This document shows positions 35,401 to 44,013 of a stretch of DNA of 64,000 bases, in pieces (the first letter of the stretch is position 1; every line of letters starts with the position of its first letter). Both the position numbers and the translations under genes were made by a program. The DNA is from an uncultured beta proteobacterium (GTDB lineage Bacteria; Pseudomonadota; Gammaproteobacteria; Burkholderiales; Burkholderiaceae_A). The notes under the pieces are model-generated. The model was not told where the DNA came from. It made no database searches and saw only the letters and a program-made list of their open reading frames with translations. The stretch spans positions 124,001 through 188,000 of the forward strand of contig CACIGF010000001.1 of NCBI GenBank assembly GCA_902586195.1, read 5' to 3'.

Positions 35401-38095
35401 TACAGTAACTGGTTCTGGGGCAGCAACAATATCTGTTGGCTCTTCGGGTGATTTCAGTGCTGATCAGGTAGCTGTTCAGGGTGCATTTACTCTGGATGCG
35501 GCCGCAGCAACAACTGGCTCTATCACTCTGGCAGGAATAACTGCCGGTGGTAACTTAACAATCGCTATGGGTCAGGGAACGGGTAGTATTGTTCTTACAT
35601 CAGCAATCACCGCAGGTAACTTCACATTAGATGGAACCACATTTGGTGGGGCAATTGATATTGCAAATGTTACTGCCTCTGGCGCTGTAGTAGTCTCAAC
35701 GGGTAGCGCGGGTGATTTAAGTGCTACTCAGATTCATACCACGGGTGCAGTCACGATTGACGGTGCCGCCGCTTCAACTGGGGCGGTTACTTTGAATACG
35801 GTTAGCGCTTCTGGTGCTGTTACAATATCAATGGGCTCGGGCTCCGGCGCGTTGGCAGTAACAGGCAGTGTTGAAACTGATAAAGGTCTAATTATAGACG
35901 CTTCCAGTTTTGGGGGTAGCGTGGATGTAGCAGGAATTTCTGCTTCCGGTGCTACAACGGTTTCACTGTCCGGTGGAGATTACAGTGCTGGTAATACGTT
36001 TGTTAACGGAACGTTTACGCTTGACGCTAGTACCTCAACAACAGGTACCGTTACATTAACTGCCTTTTCTGCAGGTGGTAACTCAACTATTAATTTAGGT
36101 GGCGGTTCAGGAGCTATAGCGGTGGGTAGTGCGCAAGCTGGTGGGTCCTTCTCAATAGACGCTACGAGCTTTACGGGGACAACAACCATTACTACCGTCT
36201 CAGCCTCCGGTGCGGTGACTGTTGCTTTATCTGGAAAAGACCAGGGGGCGTTTAGCGCGGGCATAATTGCAACAACTGGAGCTGTAAATATTACGCAGGC
36301 CCAGGCTGGCTCTGGGGCATTAACCTTGACCGGTGTTTCTAGCAGTGGCGCAGTTACAATTAATCTAGGAACAGGCACTGGAGCAGGTGACGTGTCCATA
36401 TCCGGGCTTAACTCCAAAGGCGCCTTTAGCTTAACAGCTGACCAGGCCAGTGATCTTACGCTAACAAATATAACTGCGTCGGCAAGTATTACTGTAAATG
36501 TTGGTGGTAGTGGTTCGATAACTGCTTCTAGCTTGGATACGGGTGGAGCATTGTCCATAACTAAGACCTTGGGTTCAGGTGAAGCCGCTGTAATGGGAGC
36601 AATATCTGGAGGGTCTGTTTCAATAACTATCAGTGGGGCATCCGGTCACGTGAGTGCAAACACCATTGATGCGGGGGCCTTCACATTTAACGCGACTGAT
36701 TCAGGAGAAGGTAGTGACGCTCAAAATCTCGGTGTTCTGTCTGCCTCTGGTGTTGTGAGCGTTTCTTTAGGCTCAACAACTGATCTACTAGCCTCATCAA
36801 TTGTAGTTGCTTCCGCAGGTGCAACTATCACGAAAGGGACAGGTAGTTCGGACGTTACTGTAAATATTGGTGTGACCGCGGATGGCGCAATATCTATTGT
36901 AGGTGGTGGTTCTGGAACGATTTCAGTTTCCACTATAGGAACAGCCGGTGGATTTAGCTTCAACGGGGAGAACATGAGTAATACGGGGGGAGATGCTGGT
37001 GAGTATTTCTCAGCAAACACAATCACGGCGACATCTGGAAACGTAACGTTTACTTATGGGACTGGTGGAAATGCTTTCGTAGATGTATCAGCAATAGATA
37101 CAGTTAGTGGATTCACACTTACTGGCGCGAGTCTTACAACGGCTGACATAGCGGTTGTTGCTCTATCGGCTACTCAGGGTATAAGTATAGATGTTGGTGG
37201 GGCTTCCGGAAGTGCGGTAATTGCGAATATCGACACAGACGGAGTGTTCACATTCAATGCAGGTAATGCTAATAACCTTGACATCGACATTGAGACTCTG
37301 TCTGCCAGTGCAGCAACGATTACGCTAGGTGCAGTTTCGTTAGCAGCGCACGCGAACAGTGTATCGTCGGTTGACGCGCAAACATTTACACTCGCGGGCG
37401 GAAATTATCGGGAAATCTTCTCGGCCCATGATATCTCAGCTAGTGCAGTAACTATTAGCTTCGGGGATTTGAGTGACGCATTATCGGTATCTTCGATCAC
37501 AACTGAAACGTTTAGTTTTGCAGGTGGTGATGGAGCTAACTTTAGCGCGGTGATCACTCAGCTTGATATCGGAGCTGCCGACTTTAGCCTCACTATGCCT
37601 GAGTTAGGTAATGGGTTATTAATTAATAGGCTTGGGTTTAGTGCCTCTGGTTCAATAGTTGCTACACATAACGCTGACACGGTTTCTGCTTCATCCTCAT
37701 CAGCTGCGGGTGATGTAGTTAAATTTGAGTTTAATATGGGTGAAGATAGCGTCGTTGATACATTGGGATACTTTAACGGTGGAGGTAAGGAGCTTGTTAA
37801 GGTGTACAACTTTGATAAAGATCAGGACGTTATTAAGTCTAATATGAAAGTTGGAACTGCTGCTACTGCCGTTGGTACCACGACCGCCGCCAGTATTATT
37901 GGTGGTGCTTTGGGTGCATCGATATCGGCATCAGATTTGACCGCGGGTAGTGCAACTGCAACCTTTGTTTATAACGGTGATATGTTCTTTATCGGAGCAT
38001 CAGCTACGATAGATTCTACATTCTCCGACGGAGAGGTGGTATTCCAGTTTGTAGGAATTACCGATATATCCGGGGGTGACTTAACTAGCATTTAA
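32426..38095 (+). CDS. Giant repetitive secreted surface protein, probable S-layer-like type I secretion substrate
   Basis: The 1889-residue protein has no signal peptide and almost no charged or aromatic residues after the first 150. The N-terminal segment IHQMYIAYYQRPADPAGLIYW is a DUF4214-like helix pair found in type I secreted S-layer and RTX-like proteins. The middle is a Gly/Ala/Ser/Thr-rich beta-solenoid of 21-23-residue units such as GNFTLDASTFAGTIDATG. At 34751-36340 these form a 264-bp super-repeat. Only isolated calcium-type motifs occur (GGAGFDSLS near residue 415). The C-terminus, with FFIGASATIDSTFSDGEVVF, resembles the secretion-signal ends of such proteins. G+C content is visibly higher than next door (29/60 in the line at 35281, 23/60 in the line at 38941). 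Two ABC proteins, an adaptor and an outer-membrane factor follow, so export by them is inferred. Confidence 0.82.
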   Translation: MSAELIHQMYIAYYQRPADPAGLIYWQDQLNTNGGGEAGWNAVAAAFANAAESSALYGNQTLGQKISAIYLAAFERAASADEVAYWEASGFNAAQIGFAIVNGAQNDDLSTVTKKVDYAEAFVSTLDPAGTGVGPFAFQYVDPSLGRGLMDVITKDSDVSAATVSSQVSSTLPTLVTVNLTSGADTVTPTANAAEEINAALGGSSPSLGRTDTIDGGSAQDTINVAMDGNFLLGFSSGTMKDVEIVNLAATASSVTPKTFNFTGASGIETINVGAGNAPIIVSNISDTGLTLNLSGQSTGAFDVGFATGTISGSGSSLTVGLTDVGSTGTNVSLTANLITEMDLVSYGTDNHIDLSGSVNDIKNISVSGAGDLVIAGVPSTASGFTAASAGGDVTLTVDTDSNTVMLASGQTITGGAGFDSLSIQGSGIAATASTGIEELIFDGASTEAIVRATGMAGLNTLTYSGNSSASVSGLQDQALTVNAILDGAGQQVVVSSSGTLAVNLNANPTQVALANRTDNDFDFKATTTAGIDITVGSYTSASGTYVLNNSTGDVGITVDSTSVFGSHVQASGASTISILGNGGIAAAVSGQNTQTITVNANSGTLAVGSSAATTFNLTTLSNITLGSTTSRLSGVQTMAINIGSNTADLSGTNLGFQDMRTMTLTGTGSGATVLLNDVSGSGNAMAITMTGLEGGVSAFNVSNASGNITIAAESLTGTLDVATLETSAAGSITVSTGTAGNFSAGTVKAIDAFTLDASANVSGSASIAISDLSASGAISISLGSAASGDVTLLDVEGESTFTLDGSNFGGTIDLGTFTAGGNTTISMGTEGYFSASTIGTAGSFTLDGAAATTGQTTIQGLSAGAGVTVAMGTGTGGVTLVSSITAGNFTLDASTFAGTIDATGISASGSIVVSVGTNGDFSAGHVGTLAAFTVDAASSQSGAVTITGVSAGGNLTVSMGAGTGALTMNSSVTTGNFTVDASSFGGAIDISTVTGSGAATISVGSSGDFSADQVAVQGAFTLDAAAATTGSITLAGITAGGNLTIAMGQGTGSIVLTSAITAGNFTLDGTTFGGAIDIANVTASGAVVVSTGSAGDLSATQIHTTGAVTIDGAAASTGAVTLNTVSASGAVTISMGSGSGALAVTGSVETDKGLIIDASSFGGSVDVAGISASGATTVSLSGGDYSAGNTFVNGTFTLDASTSTTGTVTLTAFSAGGNSTINLGGGSGAIAVGSAQAGGSFSIDATSFTGTTTITTVSASGAVTVALSGKDQGAFSAGIIATTGAVNITQAQAGSGALTLTGVSSSGAVTINLGTGTGAGDVSISGLNSKGAFSLTADQASDLTLTNITASASITVNVGGSGSITASSLDTGGALSITKTLGSGEAAVMGAISGGSVSITISGASGHVSANTIDAGAFTFNATDSGEGSDAQNLGVLSASGVVSVSLGSTTDLLASSIVVASAGATITKGTGSSDVTVNIGVTADGAISIVGGGSGTISVSTIGTAGGFSFNGENMSNTGGDAGEYFSANTITATSGNVTFTYGTGGNAFVDVSAIDTVSGFTLTGASLTTADIAVVALSATQGISIDVGGASGSAVIANIDTDGVFTFNAGNANNLDIDIETLSASAATITLGAVSLAAHANSVSSVDAQTFTLAGGNYREIFSAHDISASAVTISFGDLSDALSVSSITTETFSFAGGDGANFSAVITQLDIGAADFSLTMPELGNGLLINRLGFSASGSIVATHNADTVSASSSSAAGDVVKFEFNMGEDSVVDTLGYFNGGGKELVKVYNFDKDQDVIKSNMKVGTAATAVGTTTAASIIGGALGASISASDLTAGSATATFVYNGDMFFIGASATIDSTFSDGEVVFQFVGITDISGGDLTSI
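34751..36340 (+). repeat. Six 264-bp (88-residue) tandem super-repeats in the surface-protein gene
   Basis: Equivalent units begin at 34751, 35015, 35279, 35543, 35807 and 36071, exactly 264 bases apart; the last is 270 bases. Each consists of four strand-turn-strand blocks of about 23, 23, 21 and 21 residues, beginning with patterns like AGGNLTVSMG, TGNFTVDASSFGGAID, GAATISVGSSGDFSA and GAFTLDAAAATTGSITL. The copies are alike in protein but have diverged in DNA. Confidence 0.92.
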
Positions 38096-38132
38096 GTAAG
38101 TACTGAGTCGCTTCATATTAAGAAAAACAGCT

Positions 38133-38170
38133 AGGGGGAATTATTAAAATATTTCCCCTTGTTGCTTTTT
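38133..38170 (+). terminator. Rho-independent terminator or attenuator after the giant gene
   Basis: AGGGGGAAT at 38133-38141 pairs with ATTTCCCCT at 38151-38159 (nine pairs, one G-T) around a nine-base AT loop, followed by TGTTGCTTTTT. Placed between a presumably highly expressed structural gene and its export genes, it could lower transcription of the latter. Confidence 0.75.
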
Positions 38171-38218
38171 AGTGGGCCGAGGGTGGTGTTTTCTCACCCA
38201 ACACAAGTTTGAGCAAAA

Positions 38219-39940
38219 ATGCCTGAAAAAAAAAGAACAAAAGGAAAACGAGCTGGTACCAGTAAAAAGCACAAATCTCAAGGGCTCAATAAAATCGGGT
38301 TAAAAACATCTACTACCAGGCAGAAAGGTGAACAAAAAATTGATCTGCCGGTTTTTTTAAAAGAATTCGATGAGCTGCTAAACGCTGGCAACTTTTTGAA
38401 GCCTCAAGAGATGCTAAATAGTCTTAGGGGCTTAAAAAAATGGCAGAGGCTTAACCTCCAATCAGTTATAGAGTTTAAGAAAGGTAATACTAGTCTTAGC
38501 GAGGACTTAATGCGGCAGGCATTGCGTGAGCCTGATGTTAAACCCAGCATAAACAGGAATTTAGCCGGCATGCTAATCAACCAGGGTAGAATGCGGGAAG
38601 CTTTACCATACGCGGAATTGGCATATAAAGAAGACTCCAAAGATTTAAAAGCTGCGCAGCTGTTTCTTAATTGCTTACTAGATCTTGGAAAGGCTGATAT
38701 TGTTCTTCAGGAAACCGAAAAATTACTAGAATCCTTTCCCGATGATAAAGTGGTTCTAGTTAGTAGGGCATCCGCTCTAAGAAGTACCATGAACAAGGAA
38801 GCGGCATCTAAAGAACTGGATGTCTTAATAAAAAAATTCCCTGAAGAACCGGTCGTGCATCGAATCAAGGCTGATCTCCTGGGTGACACAAGTACAAGAG
38901 AGGCATTGCCACATTATGAAAAAGCTCTAGAGATTTCCATTAATGAAAAAGGGAAAGCCGACCCTGCTATTCAATGGAATATGAGTTTGCATCTTCTTAG
39001 GGCTAGGGAGCTTAAAAGAGGGTGGGAATGCTGGGAACAGGGATTTCATCCTATAGTGGGTACTATGGGAAGAAATCTTCCAAAAAGAATTACATCTATG
39101 CCTCGTGCTGATAATGGGCAGGAAATTGACAGAAATAAATGGACTATTATTTGCGCAGAGCAAGGAATTGGTGATCAAATATTATTTATGCATAGTATGA
39201 ATGAGACGATAGAGGAACTCGGGAAAGTACTTTACATAACAGAAAAACGATTATATCCAATAATTAAAAGAAGTTTTCCAAATATGGAGGTGGGGTCTCA
39301 AGGGGTTACATATGATTGGACTCGTAACGCACTGCAGAAAAACGGATATATTCCTCTAGGAAGTATCCCTCGAAGACATAGAAATAGCCTTGATAGTTAT
39401 AAAAACAATAGAATCCCATATTTAAAGGCCAATAAGAATCTATTCGAAAAATATCGAGCAAAGCTCCTTGAGTTAGCTAAGGGTAGGCCTATCATTGGCA
39501 TTTCCTGGAAAGGGGGGTATTGGCAAATCCAAAGAAAGACAAAAGAATTAGAACTGAGGAATTGGGAGCCTATATTTAAACGTAAAGCTCTATATGTAAA
39601 TTTACAATATGGGGACATAAAACAAGAAATTCAATATTTAAAAGATAATCGGCAAGACTTAATTTTTTTTCCAGAGTTGGATTTTAAAGTTCATATAGAC
39701 GATTGGGTTGCAATTGCGGGAGCGTGCGATGGGATAATTTCTGTTTCGACGGCATTAGTTCACTTTGCTGGAGCAATAGGACAAAAAGTCGCTGTTGTTA
39801 TGCCAGGAGAACAAGGTCCATGGCACCTCGGGTTAACCGATACGGAGTCAATGGCATATAAAAATGTAAAAATTTTCCGCCCAACACAGAAAGAATCTTT
39901 GCCAAAATTAATTGAAAGAGTAAGCAATTTAATCACATGA
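38219..39940 (+). CDS. TPR-repeat protein with GT9-like glycosyltransferase domain
   Basis: The 573-residue protein starts with a Lys/Arg-rich tail of about 40 residues, then helical TPR-like repeats (about 60-270). It ends in a domain resembling the GT9-type fold often fused to TPRs. The signs are IICAEQGIGDQILFMHSM, IIGISWKGGYWQIQRKTKE, and late AIAGACDGIISVSTALVHFAGAIGQKVAVVMP. Related TPR-transferase proteins are suspected or known protein glycosyltransferases (for example of flagellin-like substrates). Its place between the giant surface protein and the secretion genes suggests that it modifies or handles that protein before export. The stop overlaps the next gene by four bases (ATGA). 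Confidence 0.7.
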   Translation: MPEKKRTKGKRAGTSKKHKSQGLNKIGLKTSTTRQKGEQKIDLPVFLKEFDELLNAGNFLKPQEMLNSLRGLKKWQRLNLQSVIEFKKGNTSLSEDLMRQALREPDVKPSINRNLAGMLINQGRMREALPYAELAYKEDSKDLKAAQLFLNCLLDLGKADIVLQETEKLLESFPDDKVVLVSRASALRSTMNKEAASKELDVLIKKFPEEPVVHRIKADLLGDTSTREALPHYEKALEISINEKGKADPAIQWNMSLHLLRARELKRGWECWEQGFHPIVGTMGRNLPKRITSMPRADNGQEIDRNKWTIICAEQGIGDQILFMHSMNETIEELGKVLYITEKRLYPIIKRSFPNMEVGSQGVTYDWTRNALQKNGYIPLGSIPRRHRNSLDSYKNNRIPYLKANKNLFEKYRAKLLELAKGRPIIGISWKGGYWQIQRKTKELELRNWEPIFKRKALYVNLQYGDIKQEIQYLKDNRQDLIFFPELDFKVHIDDWVAIAGACDGIISVSTALVHFAGAIGQKVAVVMPGEQGPWHLGLTDTESMAYKNVKIFRPTQKESLPKLIERVSNLIT

Positions 39941-40524
39941 AGTATAAAGATAAATTTTTATCAGTCAATGCAGAGGCTATTCCAATCTTTGATACCGATC
40001 GACCAAGCCAAGCTCTAATTGATCTTTTTAATCCGGAGAATAACCCATTAGCGGCTCAAAGTCAGGGAGTTCTTTTACGTGTTAATGGAATACTCCATGA
40101 ACTTTCTGAACCTGTTGCGATAGGGATAAATGATGTATCACTACACTGTATTATGCCGATCGTTATCTACGGAAGAAAACAGAGTCAAAAGGATGAATTT
40201 TACAGTGTATCAAATAAGCTAGTTATAAAACAAAGTGAATTAGCTCGTGACTTATTAGTGTCTGTGAAACCCAAATTTTTTGAAAACTCGCTTAATTTGC
40301 TTGATAGCATCTTTCAAAGTAATAACTTTGTTTACTTGATATTTAACATCTCGGACGAAAAATCAATCTGTACAGCTATTGAGAAAATATCACAATCAAG
40401 GGGAGCTATAACTATACATAACCCACAATATAGAAATACAACCAATTTAATGAAATTCTGTCTTGAAAAGAATATTCACCTTATAGAAAATATTGATGGT
40501 TCAGCTGATTTATTTAGATTTTAA
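39937..40524 (+). CDS. Unknown protein encoded between the TPR/GT9-like gene and the secretion genes
   Basis: I do not recognise this 195-residue protein. It has no signal peptide or membrane helix, is mixed alpha/beta in pattern, and ends with SRGAITIHNPQYRNTTNLM and IHLIENIDGSADLFRF. Its ATG overlaps the TPR gene stop by four bases, and it ends 11 bases before the first ABC gene, so it belongs to the same operon. A cytoplasmic helper of secretion or modification (chaperone, regulator) is a guess from position only. Confidence 0.8.
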   Translation: MKYKDKFLSVNAEAIPIFDTDRPSQALIDLFNPENNPLAAQSQGVLLRVNGILHELSEPVAIGINDVSLHCIMPIVIYGRKQSQKDEFYSVSNKLVIKQSELARDLLVSVKPKFFENSLNLLDSIFQSNNFVYLIFNISDEKSICTAIEKISQSRGAITIHNPQYRNTTNLMKFCLEKNIHLIENIDGSADLFRF

Positions 40525-40535
40525 AGATTAGTTGA

Positions 40536-42227
40536 ATGGAAAATTCTGATAAGCCGAACATATTTCGTGAGACCTTAAAGTCCCACAAAAGTTATATATA
40601 TACAGCGATATTTTTATCCATCTTTGTAGCATATTTGCCTGTTGCACCCATCGTATACATGCGTACAGTATTTGGCCCGGTTATAAATAGCCAAAGTTTT
40701 TCTTTCCTTATATGGTTGGGCGCATTATTAGTTTTGGCGATTATAGTAAATGGAGTCTTAGAGTGGATAAGGGAACGTATAATCCTGTCCGGTACGATTT
40801 CATTTATTTCTTCTTTAGAGGAAAGAATATTTAGCTCCACGTTTGAACAACGAGCTGATAAGTGGAATGAAGGCTCAAAAGCATTTTCTAATATGAGAAT
40901 TTTAAGAAATTTTATGGTGTCACCAATCTCTGGTGCCATCTTAGACGCACCTTTTTCAATACTGTTACTATTAGTAATATTTTTTATACACCCACTGATG
41001 GGAGCTTTTTCAATTCTTGGTCTTTTAATTGCCTTTGTGATAGGTTTATTAATCGAGAAAAAAGTTCAACCAGAGCAAGAAAATGCGGCTGAATTACAAA
41101 ATTCCGCTAGGCGAGAACTTAACGTTCTGCACAATAATGCACTTTATTGTAATTCAATGGGCAACCTTCCAAATTTGTTTAACAAGTGGTTTGTAAACCA
41201 AAAACAGTTTCTTGTCTACCAGGCAAACGCTACCACATTACAATCCTTAGGATCAAGCGTAAGCCAGGTCGTAATGATGGTTCAAGGTTCAATGTTATTG
41301 GGCGTTGGAACATTTCTGACACTTATTGGAATGATGTCTCCGAGCATGGCTGGAAATTTAATAATTGCTAAATTTATTGGGGCTTTGGCAATCCGCCCTA
41401 CAATGATGATTGTAATGGCATGGAGCCAAATTATTTCCGTGAGATTTGCAATTGCGGATTTGAAAAAATTTTTACAAGAAGCAGTAATATCACGACAATC
41501 TGGTATAAAATTACCGGCCCCAAAGGGAAACCTTGTAGTTAGTGATGTTTCTTTTCAACATGGAGAAAATGGAAAAAAAATCCTAGATAATATTTCGTTC
41601 AATCTTAAACCAGGTAATGTATGTGCCGTTCTCGGAGAATCCGGTGCCGGTAAATCGACACTTGCAAAAATTCTGGTAGGTTACAATTACCCTTCAAAAG
41701 GTAGTGTAAGACTAGACGGAGTTTCCATAGGTTCATGGAATAAAAAAGAATTATGTGATTACATTGGTTATTTACCGCAAGACCTCCAATTATTTGGTGG
41801 CGAACTCATACCAAATATCACGAGATTTAAGCAAGTAAACGAAAAAGAGCTCGAAATTGTTTGCGTAAAATTTAATTTAGAAGATATATTCGAACGCTAC
41901 AAAAAAGGAGAACCCCCAACGCTAAGCGATGACCTATTCGATATACCTGGAGGTTTAAAACAAAGGATTGCTTTGGCCAGAGCTTTCTATAATTCGCCAA
42001 ATTATTTAGTGCTTGATGAGCCAACGAGCAGTCTTGATGCAAAGTTTGAAAATAAATTTTTAGAGATAATCAAACATAGCAAAGACCGAGGGGCAACAAT
42101 TATAATAAATACACATAATAAACGAATATTAACAATGGCAGACTATATTTTAGCTATAAAAGATGGACGTCAAAAGCTCTTTGATTCTAAAGAAAATATA
42201 AAGAAAAAAATGAAATTATCATTATGA
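40536..42227 (+). CDS. Type I secretion ABC protein 1 (PrtD family, atypical signature motif)
   Basis: The 563-residue fused exporter has an N-terminal membrane domain (about residues 1-310, several long hydrophobic helices) and a C-terminal ATPase. It has Walker A GESGAGKST, Q-loop YLPQDLQLFGG, Walker B YLVLDEPTSSLD, and the switch His in INTHNKRI. The ABC signature reads IPGGLKQR instead of LSGGQ, while the second exporter next door keeps LSGGE. The protein lacks the C39 peptidase or CLD domain. It sits 11 bases after the unknown gene and 9 bases before the second ABC gene. It is probably one half of a heterodimer that exports the giant surface protein. Confidence 0.88.
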   Translation: MENSDKPNIFRETLKSHKSYIYTAIFLSIFVAYLPVAPIVYMRTVFGPVINSQSFSFLIWLGALLVLAIIVNGVLEWIRERIILSGTISFISSLEERIFSSTFEQRADKWNEGSKAFSNMRILRNFMVSPISGAILDAPFSILLLLVIFFIHPLMGAFSILGLLIAFVIGLLIEKKVQPEQENAAELQNSARRELNVLHNNALYCNSMGNLPNLFNKWFVNQKQFLVYQANATTLQSLGSSVSQVVMMVQGSMLLGVGTFLTLIGMMSPSMAGNLIIAKFIGALAIRPTMMIVMAWSQIISVRFAIADLKKFLQEAVISRQSGIKLPAPKGNLVVSDVSFQHGENGKKILDNISFNLKPGNVCAVLGESGAGKSTLAKILVGYNYPSKGSVRLDGVSIGSWNKKELCDYIGYLPQDLQLFGGELIPNITRFKQVNEKELEIVCVKFNLEDIFERYKKGEPPTLSDDLFDIPGGLKQRIALARAFYNSPNYLVLDEPTSSLDAKFENKFLEIIKHSKDRGATIIINTHNKRILTMADYILAIKDGRQKLFDSKENIKKKMKLSL

Positions 42228-42236
42228 CAAAATTAA

Positions 42237-43991
42237 ATGACTGATTTAAAGCAACAAATTTTACGAATTAAAAATGCTTCATTAACCAAATTATTGTTGG
42301 TACACAAGATAGATATAATTTGGATATTTATCGCGAGCTCAGTATCTAATTTACTTATGTTAACACCGATGCTTTATATGCTTCAAATTTTTGATAGGAT
42401 TTTTATAAGTCAAAGTGTATTGACCCTATTAACTATATCTAGCATCGTCATATTCTTCTATATCATCTCATCTTTAAGTTCATACATCCGATCAAAGATC
42501 ATTATTGCTTTAGGTTCAAGACTAGAAAACAATATAAACGAACATTTATTTCATGTAAGTTTTTCTGAAAGATTAAAAAAAGAAGTAAAAAATCCAGTCT
42601 CATATCTGGATGACCTCGCAGTCTTTAGGCAATGGTTGACCGGAGCAGCCGTTTTTGCCATTTTCGATCTCCCGTGGGTTCCCCTATACGTGTTAATAAT
42701 GTTTGTAATGCATCCTTTATTAGGATTTGCTTCTTTAGTTTTAATTTTGATTTTAATTGTTTTTGGAATATATTTCTCAAAAATACTGGGAAATCAGGAT
42801 GAAATTTTAAGGCAAGAAGAGTACGAAACTAATGAATTTTTATATGGAAAATTACGCAACTCTGAAATACTTTCGATTTATGCATTAGCCTCAAATTTCA
42901 AAGAAAGCTGGAGGAGGAATAAACGGAAGTTCTACATAAGTTTAAACAAAAGCCAAAAAAAAACTGATGTAATTCAAAATATAATGAAGCAATACCGATT
43001 TTTTTCAAATTCTTTGGCGCTGACTATTGGTGCATACTTAGTTATATCGGGTGAACTTACTTTGGGGAGCATGATTGCCGCATCTCTTCTAATGGCCCGT
43101 ACAACGCAACCTGTGGATGGGGCTGTTTCCACTCTAAGTCGAATCACCATAGTTAGAGAGGCTTTTTGGCGACTGGAGGAGATGTTAAAAGTCCCCTTTG
43201 AAAGAAATATGTCCTCGGTAGATGAAAAACAAGTCTCCAACAATGCCATTACACAGAACACCGTAGAAAATATATCACTCTCAAATGTTGAAGTATCGTA
43301 TAACGATGGCAATTTAATTATTTTAAAAAATCTGAGCTTTGAATTACATAAAGGGGAAGTAATCTCAGTTGTTGGTAATTCTGGCTCAGGGAAGACAACT
43401 ATGCTGAAACTACTAACTGGACTGGTAGATTATCGCGGTTCTGTATTGTATGAAAACGTAGAATTAAAAACATTTTCCCGCGAGGATTCCGAAAGATGTA
43501 TTGGGTATCTTCCACAGGATATATTAATGATTCCCGGAACCGTAGCTGAGAATATCTCGAGCTTACGATTACCAGACTCGAAGAGAATTGTTGAAGTTGC
43601 AAAACTAGTTGGTATACATGATTTTATTTTAAAATTTCCTGAAGGATACGATACCAAGCTTTTCGGTGGTCGACAAAACCTCTCTGGTGGTGAGAGACAG
43701 AGAATAGGGCTTGCTAGAGCTATCTACAATGATCCAGCATCTATCTTACTTGATGAACCAAATGCTGCGTTGGATCATTCTGGAGAATTAGCATTAAACA
43801 ATGTAATAAACTATTGTAAAAATAGAGGTAAAATTATAGTGATAGTTACGCATAGAAGGTCTGTACTTAAGTGTTCCGATAGAGTAATAGATTTGTCAAG
43901 CAATAGTGATAGCTTAAAAATTATTGATAGAGAAACCTATTTAGGGAGTTTTAAATCAAAAGATGATTTTGATAAAAGATTTACATTTTAA
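42237..43991 (+). CDS. Type I secretion ABC protein 2 (PrtD family)
   Basis: The 584-residue exporter has an N-terminal membrane domain with SNLLMLTPMLYMLQIFDRI, typical of PrtD/RsaD/HasD proteins, and a canonical ATPase. It has Walker A GNSGSGKTT, Q-loop YLPQDILMIPGTVAENI, signature NLSGGERQR, Walker B SILLDEPNAALD, and switch His VTHRRS. This is the better-conserved member of the pair and could work alone as in Caulobacter RsaD or Erwinia PrtD. It is followed by the adaptor gene after 22 bases. Confidence 0.93.
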   Translation: MTDLKQQILRIKNASLTKLLLVHKIDIIWIFIASSVSNLLMLTPMLYMLQIFDRIFISQSVLTLLTISSIVIFFYIISSLSSYIRSKIIIALGSRLENNINEHLFHVSFSERLKKEVKNPVSYLDDLAVFRQWLTGAAVFAIFDLPWVPLYVLIMFVMHPLLGFASLVLILILIVFGIYFSKILGNQDEILRQEEYETNEFLYGKLRNSEILSIYALASNFKESWRRNKRKFYISLNKSQKKTDVIQNIMKQYRFFSNSLALTIGAYLVISGELTLGSMIAASLLMARTTQPVDGAVSTLSRITIVREAFWRLEEMLKVPFERNMSSVDEKQVSNNAITQNTVENISLSNVEVSYNDGNLIILKNLSFELHKGEVISVVGNSGSGKTTMLKLLTGLVDYRGSVLYENVELKTFSREDSERCIGYLPQDILMIPGTVAENISSLRLPDSKRIVEVAKLVGIHDFILKFPEGYDTKLFGGRQNLSGGERQRIGLARAIYNDPASILLDEPNAALDHSGELALNNVINYCKNRGKIIVIVTHRRSVLKCSDRVIDLSSNSDSLKIIDRETYLGSFKSKDDFDKRFTF

Positions 43992-44013
43992 AAACTAGAA
44001 AACAAAGAATAAA

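Noticed and set aside
34751-36340. CRISPR array or satellite DNA
   Set aside because: The period is in frame and within a coding region, the copies differ in DNA, and there are no short identical repeats with unique spacers.
32923-37809. Long minus-strand open frames inside the giant gene (32923-33435, 34198-34914, 35980-36558, 36721-37026)
   Set aside because: They lie antisense to a repetitive, stop-poor coding sequence, have Pro/Val/Ala-rich products that mirror the Gly/Thr/Ser codons, and lack ribosome-binding sites.
32426-38095. RTX toxin or haemolysin
   Set aside because: There is no array of GGxGxDxxx nonapeptides and no acyltransferase gene; the body is a beta-solenoid with a DUF4214-like N-terminus.
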